From Kaistella gelatinilytica (GTDB taxonomy: Bacteria > Bacteroidota > Bacteroidia > Flavobacteriales > Weeksellaceae), in contig NZ_JADPVI010000001.1 of assembly GCF_015679325.1 (NCBI RefSeq), positions 434,001 to 498,000 of the forward strand: DNA of 64,000 nucleotides, in the 5' to 3' direction. The position numbers were made by a program, and so were the translations under genes. This document shows positions 33,254 through 40,755 of this stretch, piece by piece; the first letter of the stretch is position 1; each line of letters opens with the position of its first letter. The notes under the pieces are model-generated. The model ran no database searches. It was not told the DNA's origin and saw only the letters and a program-made list of their open reading frames with translations.

Positions 33254-34393
33254 TTATCTGGTTTCAAATTCTTTTTGCAATTCTTTTTTGATTTTTTTCC
33301 AGTAAGAAAAAAAAGAAGGGAAATCTCCTTCTAAAGTGGAAAGCGATTTGCGGTTTTGCTTTGTTCCTAAGTAATGCAAATTTGTTGGATGGTCTTTGTA
33401 GTGCAGATTTTCAGAAGAAATTATTGCATGCAGATCTGCAAATTCTCCAACGAAAACTTTAAGATCAGGAATGTTTTTGGATAATTCCAAAGCAAAGTTG
33501 AGTACTATCTTGGAAACGGGAAATTTTTCAAAAAAGGAAGGTTCGAGAAGTAAGACGTGTTGGTAATTTTCCGCAGATTTCCAACTTGGATTTAGATTGT
33601 AATAATTAAATATCAACGTTTTCTCATTTGTAACAACGTCGCTCTTTAAAAAATTTAGTGAAGTTTTCAAATTAAACTTTTCAGTTTCTTTTAAAATTTC
33701 GGGCGTTTTTATAGTTTCAAATTCTGAATAATCAACATCCAGAAAGGTATTTTTCTGAGTTCCGCCAAAATACTTATTCAGATTATCCTGGTTCGCAAAA
33801 TACTTTTTATTAGAAAAACTTCCGGCGACCCATTGCCAACTGAAATGATTGCTTGCCAAATCTCCGTCCAGTAAATTACTGTAAAGCCATTTCGCCGGTT
33901 CTGACCAATGACAATGCGCAATATTGCAACAAACTGAAGCCAGATACATTCGCAAATGATTGTGAAGATATCCAGTTTCGTAAAGGGTTTTTACGGCTTC
34001 ATCTAAAATTTGAATACCAGTTTCACCTTTTAAAATCGAAGCTGGAAATCCGTGATTTTCTACATTTTCCTGCGGTTGTTTAAGATCTGAAAAAATTTGG
34101 GTTCCTTTTTCTTTCCAGACACTTTGAAAAAAATCGCGCCAAGCTAATTCCTGCACCAATCTTTCGACCTGAAACCATTCTAAATCCAATGTTTTTAAAT
34201 GATCAAAAATATCGCGCGTGGAAATAACGCCCCGAGAAATGTAGGGACTTAATTTAGTTACTGCGCCGTTTTTAAAATTACGGGTGATGCCATATTGAAT
34301 GGGATCAATTTCTTGAATTCTTTGCTGGATTTCTGAAATGGATGTGGGGAATTCGATGGTAGGTAATTTATAATTATTGAAATCATTGTTCAA
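33254..34393 (-). CDS. Photolyase-like FAD protein with the alpha/beta domain at the C-terminus
   Basis: A 379-residue protein. The FAD-binding photolyase domain comes first (about residues 20-215): LSPYISRGVIS, LVQELAWRDFFQSVW, GETGIQILDEAV, GYLHNHLRMYLASV, LLDGDLASNHFSWQWVAGSF. The usual N-terminal antenna domain is absent. A second domain (about 255-375) starts with KTLIFNYYNLNPSW and LLLEPSFFEKFPVSKIVLNFA, which aligns by eye with the N-terminal alpha/beta domain of the neighbouring DPRP protein. The protein therefore looks circularly permuted. It is the first gene of a two-gene operon with the DPRP gene. Repair activity is likely but not certain. Confidence 0.75.
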   Translation of the reverse strand: MNNDFNNYKLPTIEFPTSISEIQQRIQEIDPIQYGITRNFKNGAVTKLSPYISRGVISTRDIFDHLKTLDLEWFQVERLVQELAWRDFFQSVWKEKGTQIFSDLKQPQENVENHGFPASILKGETGIQILDEAVKTLYETGYLHNHLRMYLASVCCNIAHCHWSEPAKWLYSNLLDGDLASNHFSWQWVAGSFSNKKYFANQDNLNKYFGGTQKNTFLDVDYSEFETIKTPEILKETEKFNLKTSLNFLKSDVVTNEKTLIFNYYNLNPSWKSAENYQHVLLLEPSFFEKFPVSKIVLNFALELSKNIPDLKVFVGEFADLHAIISSENLHYKDHPTNLHYLGTKQNRKSLSTLEGDFPSFFSYWKKIKKELQKEFETR

Positions 34394-34477
34394 TTTACTT
34401 TAAAATTGAAACGGAATAAATTTATAAAAAAGAATTTGAACCTGAAGAAATTTGAACATTAATATTTGAATTAAAAC

Positions 34478-34507
34478 TAAAAAAATCCACTTTGAAAAAA
34501 GTGGATT
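34478..34507 (-). terminator. Terminator of the secreted-protein operon
   Basis: AATCCAC (34484-34490) and GTGGATT (34501-34507) with a minus-strand T run at 34478-34483. It is 22-52 bp downstream of the last operon gene. Confidence 0.65.
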
Positions 34508-34529
34508 AATTATTTATATTATTTTAATT

Positions 34530-36410
34530 TTAGTATCCTTTAGCATGGCCTAAAGCAAAAATTCCGCGCGTGTTCAGGTAGAGCATTTGTAAACTTGGCA
34601 TTGGGAATCCAGGTGCAAGAGTTGATTTTGGCTTAAGGTCGATTATTGAGCAATCGTAAACTTCACAATAGCCACAATTGGTATCTTTCCAGCTTATTTT
34701 CCTGCAGACTTTTGCTTTGGTATGACAGCAAGAAAGTTCTTTGTCCGGAGGTAAAACATAGGTTAATTTAATAAAATCTCCAACAGCTAAAGTTTTGGGA
34801 ATTGAAAAGGCAAACACCACTTCACTATTATTAGCACTGGATGTTGCTCCGCTACCATAAGGTTGTAAAGTTGGTCCGCTCATCACACCTCCAATAGAAA
34901 CTCCGCCAAAGAGTGAACCTAAATTATTGGTTTTTATTTGGCATTGTTTGCAATCTTCAGGACCGTCGAGCCATTCGAAACTGGTTGTTTCCACTCTGAT
35001 TTCTGTAATAGGCGCACTGGAAGGTGCTGTAATATTGTACAATTCTACGGCGTAAGTTCCATCAATGTAAGGATAGCTTGGCGGAACTGGAACGGGAGTT
35101 ACCATGGATAAGGTGTTTTTGCAACAAGGGTTTGGTGGATTAGCTGGTGGTGGACAATCTCTCGTCCAATCATTATTTATACCTGCCACAAAGCCAGAAG
35201 AAGATGATAATGTAGAAAAGGAGGTTGCTGAAAATGTAAAATTTCCTTTTACAACAATATCATAACTGCCGGAAGGAATTGACCCAAAAATTGTAATTGG
35301 AAAATTAAAAGTTCCAGAAGTTATGTACATTGATGGAATTGTTACGGGACCAGCTACCGGAACACCTCCTTGATATAAATAGGCTTGAAGTGAATTTAAT
35401 GTGCCAGTTGTTGTACTAGAATGAGGTAATGTATAAGTACCACTTATCATAGCAGATAGCCCACATGAATCCGAAATACCATTAATGCTTGCATCTCCCA
35501 AATCCGATCCTGAACATCCCATACAAATATCATCTAAATAAGCATAACCAAAGTGACCAGCGTGGGAACAATCATTAACGATAAATTCTATTGTTATTGT
35601 CTGTCCAATATATGAAGATAGATCTACTTTTCCACAAGTCCAAGGTCTCATTGCAATTGCTTCTGTGTATGGGCTTGGCATTCCGCTAGTTAAGAAGGGG
35701 TTATTTAGTGCTTCGATGGGTGCTGTTCCACTTCCTACTACTGGTATAATTGGAACATAATTAAAAGCTGAAGTTGATTTTATTCTCACACCAAATGCAG
35801 GAGCTTCACCAGTATTATGAACATTAGAACTTTTAAAAGGATCTTGTAAAACTAAAGCATACCAAAATGTTAATTCTTTATTGCTAGTAGTAATATTTAT
35901 AGTTTTTTCGATGGATTCTGCACTACAGTTTGGTAAAATAGATGGAAGTTCGGATCTTCCTAATTTTAGTGCTTTAGTTCCCGAATGTACAGTAGGAAGA
36001 GTTGGGAATATAGCATCAAATCCTGTAGAAACTATTTCCCATTGGGATAAAGCTGTTGTACTAGGAATTGTAGATGTTACTAGCGAGCCACTACCAGTAA
36101 TTGTAGAATTATAAGTTATACTAGTACCGGTTTTTCTATTATCAACAATAGTCCATCCCCATGTAGAAAAATCTTTAGTTTCAAAACCTCCGTCATCACA
36201 AATATCTGTAGAAACCTTAATTTTAGGTTGTATGTTTTTCTTACTCAGTTCTTTTTTCAAATTTGCGATATAGGTTAATTTGAAATTTGAAATTTGATTT
36301 TGAGGTATTTTTTGTTCCCTTGCTGCACTTTCAGCCCATCTATTATAATCTTGACCAAAGCCGAAATTAGAATAAAGTGTTATAATTAAGATATATAATA
36401 TTTTTTTCAT
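34530..36410 (-). CDS. Secreted protein with cysteine-rich C-terminal domain
   Basis: A 626-residue exported protein that I do not recognise. The frame is open upstream to 36509, but the ATG at 36410 starts a clear signal peptide (MKKILYILIITLYSNFGFGQ). Residues about 95-310 form a beta-rich domain with ICDDGGFETKDFSTWGW and GYAYLDDICMGCSG, the pattern of a jelly-roll (MAM/carbohydrate-binding-like) domain. Residues about 440-600 are a cysteine-rich domain (PCCKN, DCKQCQIK, SCCHTKAKVC, WKDTNCGYCEVYDC) that is also found in the preceding gene product. No T9SS sorting domain is seen. It is the last gene of a four-gene operon, 10 bp after the previous stop. Confidence 0.7.
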   Translation of the reverse strand: MKKILYILIITLYSNFGFGQDYNRWAESAAREQKIPQNQISNFKLTYIANLKKELSKKNIQPKIKVSTDICDDGGFETKDFSTWGWTIVDNRKTGTSITYNSTITGSGSLVTSTIPSTTALSQWEIVSTGFDAIFPTLPTVHSGTKALKLGRSELPSILPNCSAESIEKTINITTSNKELTFWYALVLQDPFKSSNVHNTGEAPAFGVRIKSTSAFNYVPIIPVVGSGTAPIEALNNPFLTSGMPSPYTEAIAMRPWTCGKVDLSSYIGQTITIEFIVNDCSHAGHFGYAYLDDICMGCSGSDLGDASINGISDSCGLSAMISGTYTLPHSSTTTGTLNSLQAYLYQGGVPVAGPVTIPSMYITSGTFNFPITIFGSIPSGSYDIVVKGNFTFSATSFSTLSSSSGFVAGINNDWTRDCPPPANPPNPCCKNTLSMVTPVPVPPSYPYIDGTYAVELYNITAPSSAPITEIRVETTSFEWLDGPEDCKQCQIKTNNLGSLFGGVSIGGVMSGPTLQPYGSGATSSANNSEVVFAFSIPKTLAVGDFIKLTYVLPPDKELSCCHTKAKVCRKISWKDTNCGYCEVYDCSIIDLKPKSTLAPGFPMPSLQMLYLNTRGIFALGHAKGY

Positions 36411-36420
36411 GATTTTATTT

Positions 36421-38436
36421 TTAAAGTTTATTTGGTAATTGCGTAGCTGTTCCTGTTGAAGTTCCTGTTCCTGTTCCGCCACCATTAGAACCAGCGCAAG
36501 ATCCATCACGGGTAATTATTGATTGAACCAATTTATCACAAACATGACATTCCGTATCCCAAATTGTATATCGGATCCAGATTTCAACCTTGTCTCCGCA
36601 ACAGGAATTTGGGGAAACACCAACAGTATGAGTAATATTTGTTGGCGATGCTAAATTGACACCAGCTGCACTTGCAGAAGTAAATACCAAAGAACGAGAG
36701 GTATTAAGTGCAGAATTTTCGCCTAAATAAAATTTAGGATTTCCACTGTTTGTCCAGCCAGTTCCGCCGATATTATTAGTTCCAACAAAATTATCCTGGT
36801 TTGCGTTTTTGTTGTTGCATTTCACGCAATCACTAGTAATCGGAAAATATTTTATCGAAACAATATCTGCATCAACTCTCACAATATTTTTCGGGGAAGA
36901 AATGGAGTTTACAATTCTTATAGTTCCAGTTGCAGCATCTAATTGCGTGGTAGAAATTGGATTTGCGGTGAGCGGATTTAATTCGCAACCATTACAACAA
37001 TTCGGAAACTGTAGTGTAATTGCATCATCACAATTCCCACAACTTGTTGCACTATTAATTGTATTCCCTTGAATATTTAGCGAATAGAAAGTGGTGCTGG
37101 GAACAATATCAAAAGTAATATTTGTAGTTGCTAAAGGAGCAATTGGAGTTAAACTAGAAAACGCAGGACTCAAACTTGAAATAGTTGCGCTTCCAACTGG
37201 TGAAACTGCTAAGTAGGTGCCATTTGAGGTTGTCGGAGTGCATGCTACTGAATAATGTCCAAGTGTAGAAGTTCCAGTTGTAGAATTATTTTTATAAGTA
37301 ATCACAACATGATATTTGGCTTTTCCTTGACTGTCTTTTCCATTACACTGAATATCAACTTTCGTCACTTCAAAATTACACTTCGATTGTGCAACTTTAT
37401 TTGTGTTTTTTGCGTACTCAAAAGTTTTATTTAATTGGGCATCCTGTGCATCAATTAATTTTTGAATTTCAGCGGGAAATTTTGGCTCATCGGTATTTTG
37501 ATCTTTAAAACCAGAATCTGCTTTTGTCATTTTAGTCTTCCCATTCCAACCTTTATCGTCAACTTTTTTACTGTCACGACAGTCTCCATTCGGACATCTT
37601 CTTCGACCAAAGTCAAAACTCAATCCCACGTTTAAAGCCAGCGCGCTGTAGGAAGTAGATTTAATATCACTTTTTACTTGCGTTCCCAGATCCAATTGTT
37701 GTTGTTCATATTGCCCCGCTTGATTGGGGTTTCCTAATGGATTTAAAGTTGAAGTTTGCGTATTGATCTTCGGTCCGAAGATATAAGCAGCGTCAGCAAA
37801 AATGCCGAACGTTTCGTTGAACATATATCGCACCCTTATTTTTGGCGTTATGGCGATACCTGTTGTTTTTGTTTCAGGTAAAGTCCACAGATTATATTCT
37901 TTGGTTTGGCCATTAACTTGAGTTGTTTGTACGGCACTGACTTCTTTTTGCGTCATGCTGAAATATTCTGCCAAAACCATGGGAGAAATAGTGAAATGTT
38001 CTCCTAAATTAAAATTAGCTTGTGGTCCTCCACCAATTCTAAAACCTGGATTTTTTTGATCTACCCCTCTATAACTAACAGAACTTGAGGTTTGTCCAAA
38101 AATTGGAAAGGCATTAGGTAAAGCAACACTCGGGTCTCCATTTCCGCCAAAATTATAAGTTCCGCCAATATTTAAACCTATTGAAGTTTTTGGCCAACCA
38201 TCCCATCCTTTTCTAAATAATGAAAAAGGGACAAAAACATCTCCACTAATTCCAGATGAATTATTAACATAAGCATCTTTGGTTGCAGAATTAGGCATTG
38301 TAGAATTGTAACTTACATTAAGTCGAGGACCGCCTTTTACGACGCCGTCCCAACCTTTACGGGCATTCTCTTGCGCATGAGTTGATAAAAATGATCCGAA
38401 GAGAAGTAAGATCATAAATTTTTGAATTGTTTTCAT
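36421..38436 (-). CDS. Outer-membrane beta-barrel protein with cysteine-rich C-terminal domain
   Basis: A 671-residue protein. The frame is open to 38544, but ATG 38436 starts a signal peptide (MKTIQKFMILLLFGSFLSTHAQ). Residues about 25-280 look like an OmpA-type barrel with alternating aromatic strands (KTSIGLNIGGTYNFGG, TPKIRVRYMFNETFGIFADAAYIFG, ALALNVGLSFDFGRRR) and repeats of a GWDG/GWNG motif. Beyond the barrel come an alpha-helical linker (EIQKLIDAQDAQLNKTFEYA) and Cys-rich domains with NCCNGCELN, SDCVKCNNKN, NSCCGDKVEIW and WDTECHVCDK, matching those of the downstream gene. It ends with a Gly/Thr-rich tail. Third gene of the operon. Confidence 0.7.
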   Translation of the reverse strand: MKTIQKFMILLLFGSFLSTHAQENARKGWDGVVKGGPRLNVSYNSTMPNSATKDAYVNNSSGISGDVFVPFSLFRKGWDGWPKTSIGLNIGGTYNFGGNGDPSVALPNAFPIFGQTSSSVSYRGVDQKNPGFRIGGGPQANFNLGEHFTISPMVLAEYFSMTQKEVSAVQTTQVNGQTKEYNLWTLPETKTTGIAITPKIRVRYMFNETFGIFADAAYIFGPKINTQTSTLNPLGNPNQAGQYEQQQLDLGTQVKSDIKSTSYSALALNVGLSFDFGRRRCPNGDCRDSKKVDDKGWNGKTKMTKADSGFKDQNTDEPKFPAEIQKLIDAQDAQLNKTFEYAKNTNKVAQSKCNFEVTKVDIQCNGKDSQGKAKYHVVITYKNNSTTGTSTLGHYSVACTPTTSNGTYLAVSPVGSATISSLSPAFSSLTPIAPLATTNITFDIVPSTTFYSLNIQGNTINSATSCGNCDDAITLQFPNCCNGCELNPLTANPISTTQLDAATGTIRIVNSISSPKNIVRVDADIVSIKYFPITSDCVKCNNKNANQDNFVGTNNIGGTGWTNSGNPKFYLGENSALNTSRSLVFTSASAAGVNLASPTNITHTVGVSPNSCCGDKVEIWIRYTIWDTECHVCDKLVQSIITRDGSCAGSNGGGTGTGTSTGTATQLPNKL

Positions 38437-38458
38437 ACTGGTGATTTTTTTTAGTTTT

Positions 38459-39217
38459 TTATTCTTTAATGAATTTTGTTTTATAGGATTTATCTGATGT
38501 GGTAATTTCCATGATGTACAATGCTTTTGGTAAGCTCGAAACATTCATTATGTCAGAAGTTGTTTTGCTTTCTTTCACAAGTTTTCCCTCAGAATTATAA
38601 ATCTTAATTCCTGTAATATTTTCAACGTCTTTGATGAAAATTTTATCTTTGGTAGGATTGGGATATAGAGTAATTTTAGAATTGGTTTCTGTTTCTACAT
38701 TGCTTAGCAAACTGTAATCTATACTTGATCTCACACTTTCAATAAAAAATTGAGATGCTGTGGGAATGGTAACCCGTAAACGATAATTTCCGGGTGCCAA
38801 ACCAATATAATCCTGTTTATTTATTTTTGAATTTGGCCAGGACGTACAAACCCCTGTAGTAGTAGTGACGCTAGAGGTCGCCATCACCATATTTGTTGTG
38901 TCATTTACCAGCTCAAATAAAGCTGGTGTTATGCTATAGATCACTGCATATCCAATGGTCAGCGTATAAGTTCCTGATCCGCTGATGGTGAAAATTGGAG
39001 AGAGAATAGTTACGGGGATGGTGTTGTAAAGATTATTTACAAACATTGCTACGCAACCGCCGTTGAACCAGGTTTTGTTTACAGTTGTAGGGTAAATTGC
39101 CCAATTATTAACATCTGCCGCTGAGTTGAAAGAACAAGAAGGTATTTTGTACTGGCTAAACATTAAATTAATACCCAAAAAGGTAATAAGTAAAGTAGAA
39201 AATAATTTTTTTTTCAT
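38459..39217 (-). CDS. Secreted protein with T9SS type A sorting domain
   Basis: A 252-residue exported protein. It has a signal peptide (MKKKLFSTLLITFLGINLMF), a beta-rich domain (about residues 22-165, with SCSFNSAADVNNWAIYP and TLTIGYAVIYSI) and a T9SS type A domain (about 178-252, ITLYPNPTKDKIFIKD to KTKFIKE). The N-domain is not recognised. It should be exported to the surface by the type IX system. It is the second gene of the operon, 23 bp after the first and 22 bp before the OMP gene. Confidence 0.75.
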   Translation of the reverse strand: MKKKLFSTLLITFLGINLMFSQYKIPSCSFNSAADVNNWAIYPTTVNKTWFNGGCVAMFVNNLYNTIPVTILSPIFTISGSGTYTLTIGYAVIYSITPALFELVNDTTNMVMATSSVTTTTGVCTSWPNSKINKQDYIGLAPGNYRLRVTIPTASQFFIESVRSSIDYSLLSNVETETNSKITLYPNPTKDKIFIKDVENITGIKIYNSEGKLVKESKTTSDIMNVSSLPKALYIMEITTSDKSYKTKFIKE

Positions 39218-39240
39218 GATGTTTTTTTTTAAGATTTTTA

Positions 39241-39984
39241 TTATTCTTTAATGAATTTTGTTTTAAAAGATTTGTTTCCAGATAGTATTTCAATGAAATA
39301 AATTCCTTTATTTAAATTGGAGACATCAACTGCATCAGTATTTGTTTTAAGATTTTTCACAATTCTTTCTGTGGAATCATAGATTTTAATCCCCGATATA
39401 TTTTTAAAATTTTTAATGAAGATGAGGTTAGAAGCAGGATTAGGATAAATTGAAGGATTAGTTTCTTGCAGATTGCTTTCTGTAGCAGATAAAGTATTTA
39501 TTGTAATTGTTAAAGTATTACTTGATCTTACATTTCCTGCCGTACAAATAATATCACTTTTCAGTTCACAGGTTATTACATCTCCGTTATTCAATATATT
39601 GTCTGAATAAGTTGCAATGTTTGTACCCACATTAACTCCGTTTTTCCTCCATTGATAAATAGGAGAACTTCCACCCGAATCTATTATAGAAGTAAAACTC
39701 ACTAAATCTCCATTATTGACGGTGGTGGAAGGATGTGCAAAAATTAATATGGCAGGAGTATGTAGACCTCCAGGATTTCCAATTGTTTTTTCACAATCAC
39801 AAGCATCTCCAATTTGATCGCCATCTTCATCTGTTTGATCTGGGTTGTAAGTATATTTACAATTATCGGAGCTATCTAAAACTCCATCATTATCAATATC
39901 CTGAGCATTCATTTGAACAAGAAAAAAACTTCCGAAAATAATGAGGGTTTTTAAAAGAGAAAAAAAATAGTTTGCTTTCATCAT
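39241..39984 (-). CDS. Secreted protein with thrombospondin type 3 repeats and T9SS sorting domain
   Basis: A 247-residue exported protein. After a signal peptide (about residues 1-27) come two TSP3-type calcium-binding repeats (DIDNDGVLDSSDNC and DQTDEDGDQIGDACDC), an Ig-like/PKD-like domain (about 65-165, PIYQWRKNGVNVG) and a T9SS type A domain (about 175-247, SIYPNPASNLIFIKN to KTKFIKE). Its C-terminal domain is close to that of the next gene, which suggests duplication. It is the first gene of the four-gene operon; an 18-bp palindrome and a -7-like box lie upstream (40009-40057). Confidence 0.75.
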   Translation of the reverse strand: MMKANYFFSLLKTLIIFGSFFLVQMNAQDIDNDGVLDSSDNCKYTYNPDQTDEDGDQIGDACDCEKTIGNPGGLHTPAILIFAHPSTTVNNGDLVSFTSIIDSGGSSPIYQWRKNGVNVGTNIATYSDNILNNGDVITCELKSDIICTAGNVRSSNTLTITINTLSATESNLQETNPSIYPNPASNLIFIKNFKNISGIKIYDSTERIVKNLKTNTDAVDVSNLNKGIYFIEILSGNKSFKTKFIKE

Positions 39985-40008
39985 ATTATTTTTTAAAATT
40001 TATAGAAG

Positions 40009-40016
40009 CAAAAATG
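40009..40016 (-). promoter_or_regulatory. -7-like box of the secreted-protein operon
   Basis: The + strand CAAAAATG reads CATTTTTG on the minus strand (7 of 8 bases of TAnnTTTG). It is exactly 23 nt downstream of the palindrome at 40040-40057. Confidence 0.5.
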
Positions 40017-40039
40017 AAAAGAATTCTCACAAAAAAAAA

Positions 40040-40057
40040 TCCCTAAAACTAGGGATG
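40040..40057 (-). promoter_or_regulatory. Candidate response-regulator operator, copy 1
   Basis: TCCCTAAAACTAGGGATG is a palindrome (CCCTA/TAGGG, with T and A flanks) that differs by one base from the copy at 40760-40777. It is 56 bp upstream of the first secreted-protein gene. Confidence 0.65.
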
Positions 40058-40085
40058 AGGTAAATAGAGCTAAGAAAAATTTTAC

Positions 40086-40700
40086 TCACAGATTTTTATA
40101 ATACCAAGCGATCGCTTCACCTAAAGAGGAGATATGCAATTTTTCGTAAATATGTTTCGTGTGAGAATTAATGGTCGAATAACTTACGCCCAATTGATCC
40201 GCAACCATTTTATAACTGTTTCCTTCCGCGAGAGATTTCAGAACCTCCTGTTCTTTAGAAGTTAAAATTTCCAGATTTTTTTTGGGGGAGAAATAATCTA
40301 AAACTCTTTTAGCAATCGCCGGATTCATCGCCGCGCCGCCTTCATAAACTTCTTCTATGGCTTGCAAAATTCGGGTTGGATGGTCGGATTTTAGAATGTA
40401 TCCGCTTGCACCATTAGAAATACTTTGAAAAATTTTATCGCTGTCGTCAAATGCGGTCTGAATTAAAACTTTTATCTGTGGGAACTTCGATTTTATTTGC
40501 TTTAAACCTTCTAAACCATCTACAATTGGCATATTAATATCCATCAAAACAACGTCTGGATAAAATGCTTCCATTTTACTCAATACATTTTCGCAATTTT
40601 CTGCATCTCCTACATATTCCAGATTGTCGCTTAAGGAAATAAGTGCTTTCAAACTATTGAGCCGTTCTAAACTGTCGTCAAAGGCGAAAATCCGAATCAT
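40086..40700 (-). CDS. LuxR/FixJ-type response regulator
   Basis: A 204-residue regulator. The receiver domain has the acidic pair in FAFDDS, phospho-acceptor Asp54 in VVLMDINMP, Thr in IQTAFDD and Lys in YILKSDHP. The C-terminal LuxR helix-turn-helix spans about 135-200 (LTSKEQEVLKSLAEGNSYKMVADQLGVSYSTINSHTKHIYEKL). It lies 55 bp downstream of the propeller-kinase gene and should be its partner. A palindromic operator candidate lies 60 bp upstream of its start and another upstream of the secreted-protein operon, so it probably controls both itself and that operon. Confidence 0.88.
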   Translation of the reverse strand: MIRIFAFDDSLERLNSLKALISLSDNLEYVGDAENCENVLSKMEAFYPDVVLMDINMPIVDGLEGLKQIKSKFPQIKVLIQTAFDDSDKIFQSISNGASGYILKSDHPTRILQAIEEVYEGGAAMNPAIAKRVLDYFSPKKNLEILTSKEQEVLKSLAEGNSYKMVADQLGVSYSTINSHTKHIYEKLHISSLGEAIAWYYKNL

Positions 40701-40728
40701 TATGAGGTTTCTTAAAAAATTATTTTGA

Positions 40729-40736
40729 CAAAGTTA
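40729..40736 (-). promoter_or_regulatory. -7 box of the response regulator gene
   Basis: The + strand CAAAGTTA reads TAACTTTG on the minus strand, a full TAnnTTTG match. It is exactly 23 nt downstream of the palindrome at 40760-40777, and there is no -33 TTG. Confidence 0.55.
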
Positions 40737-40755
40737 AGGGTAAAATCACGGTATG

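Noticed and set aside
38437..38544. N-terminal extension of the outer-membrane protein frame
   Set aside because: It overlaps the upstream gene's end, and a signal peptide starts at ATG 38436.
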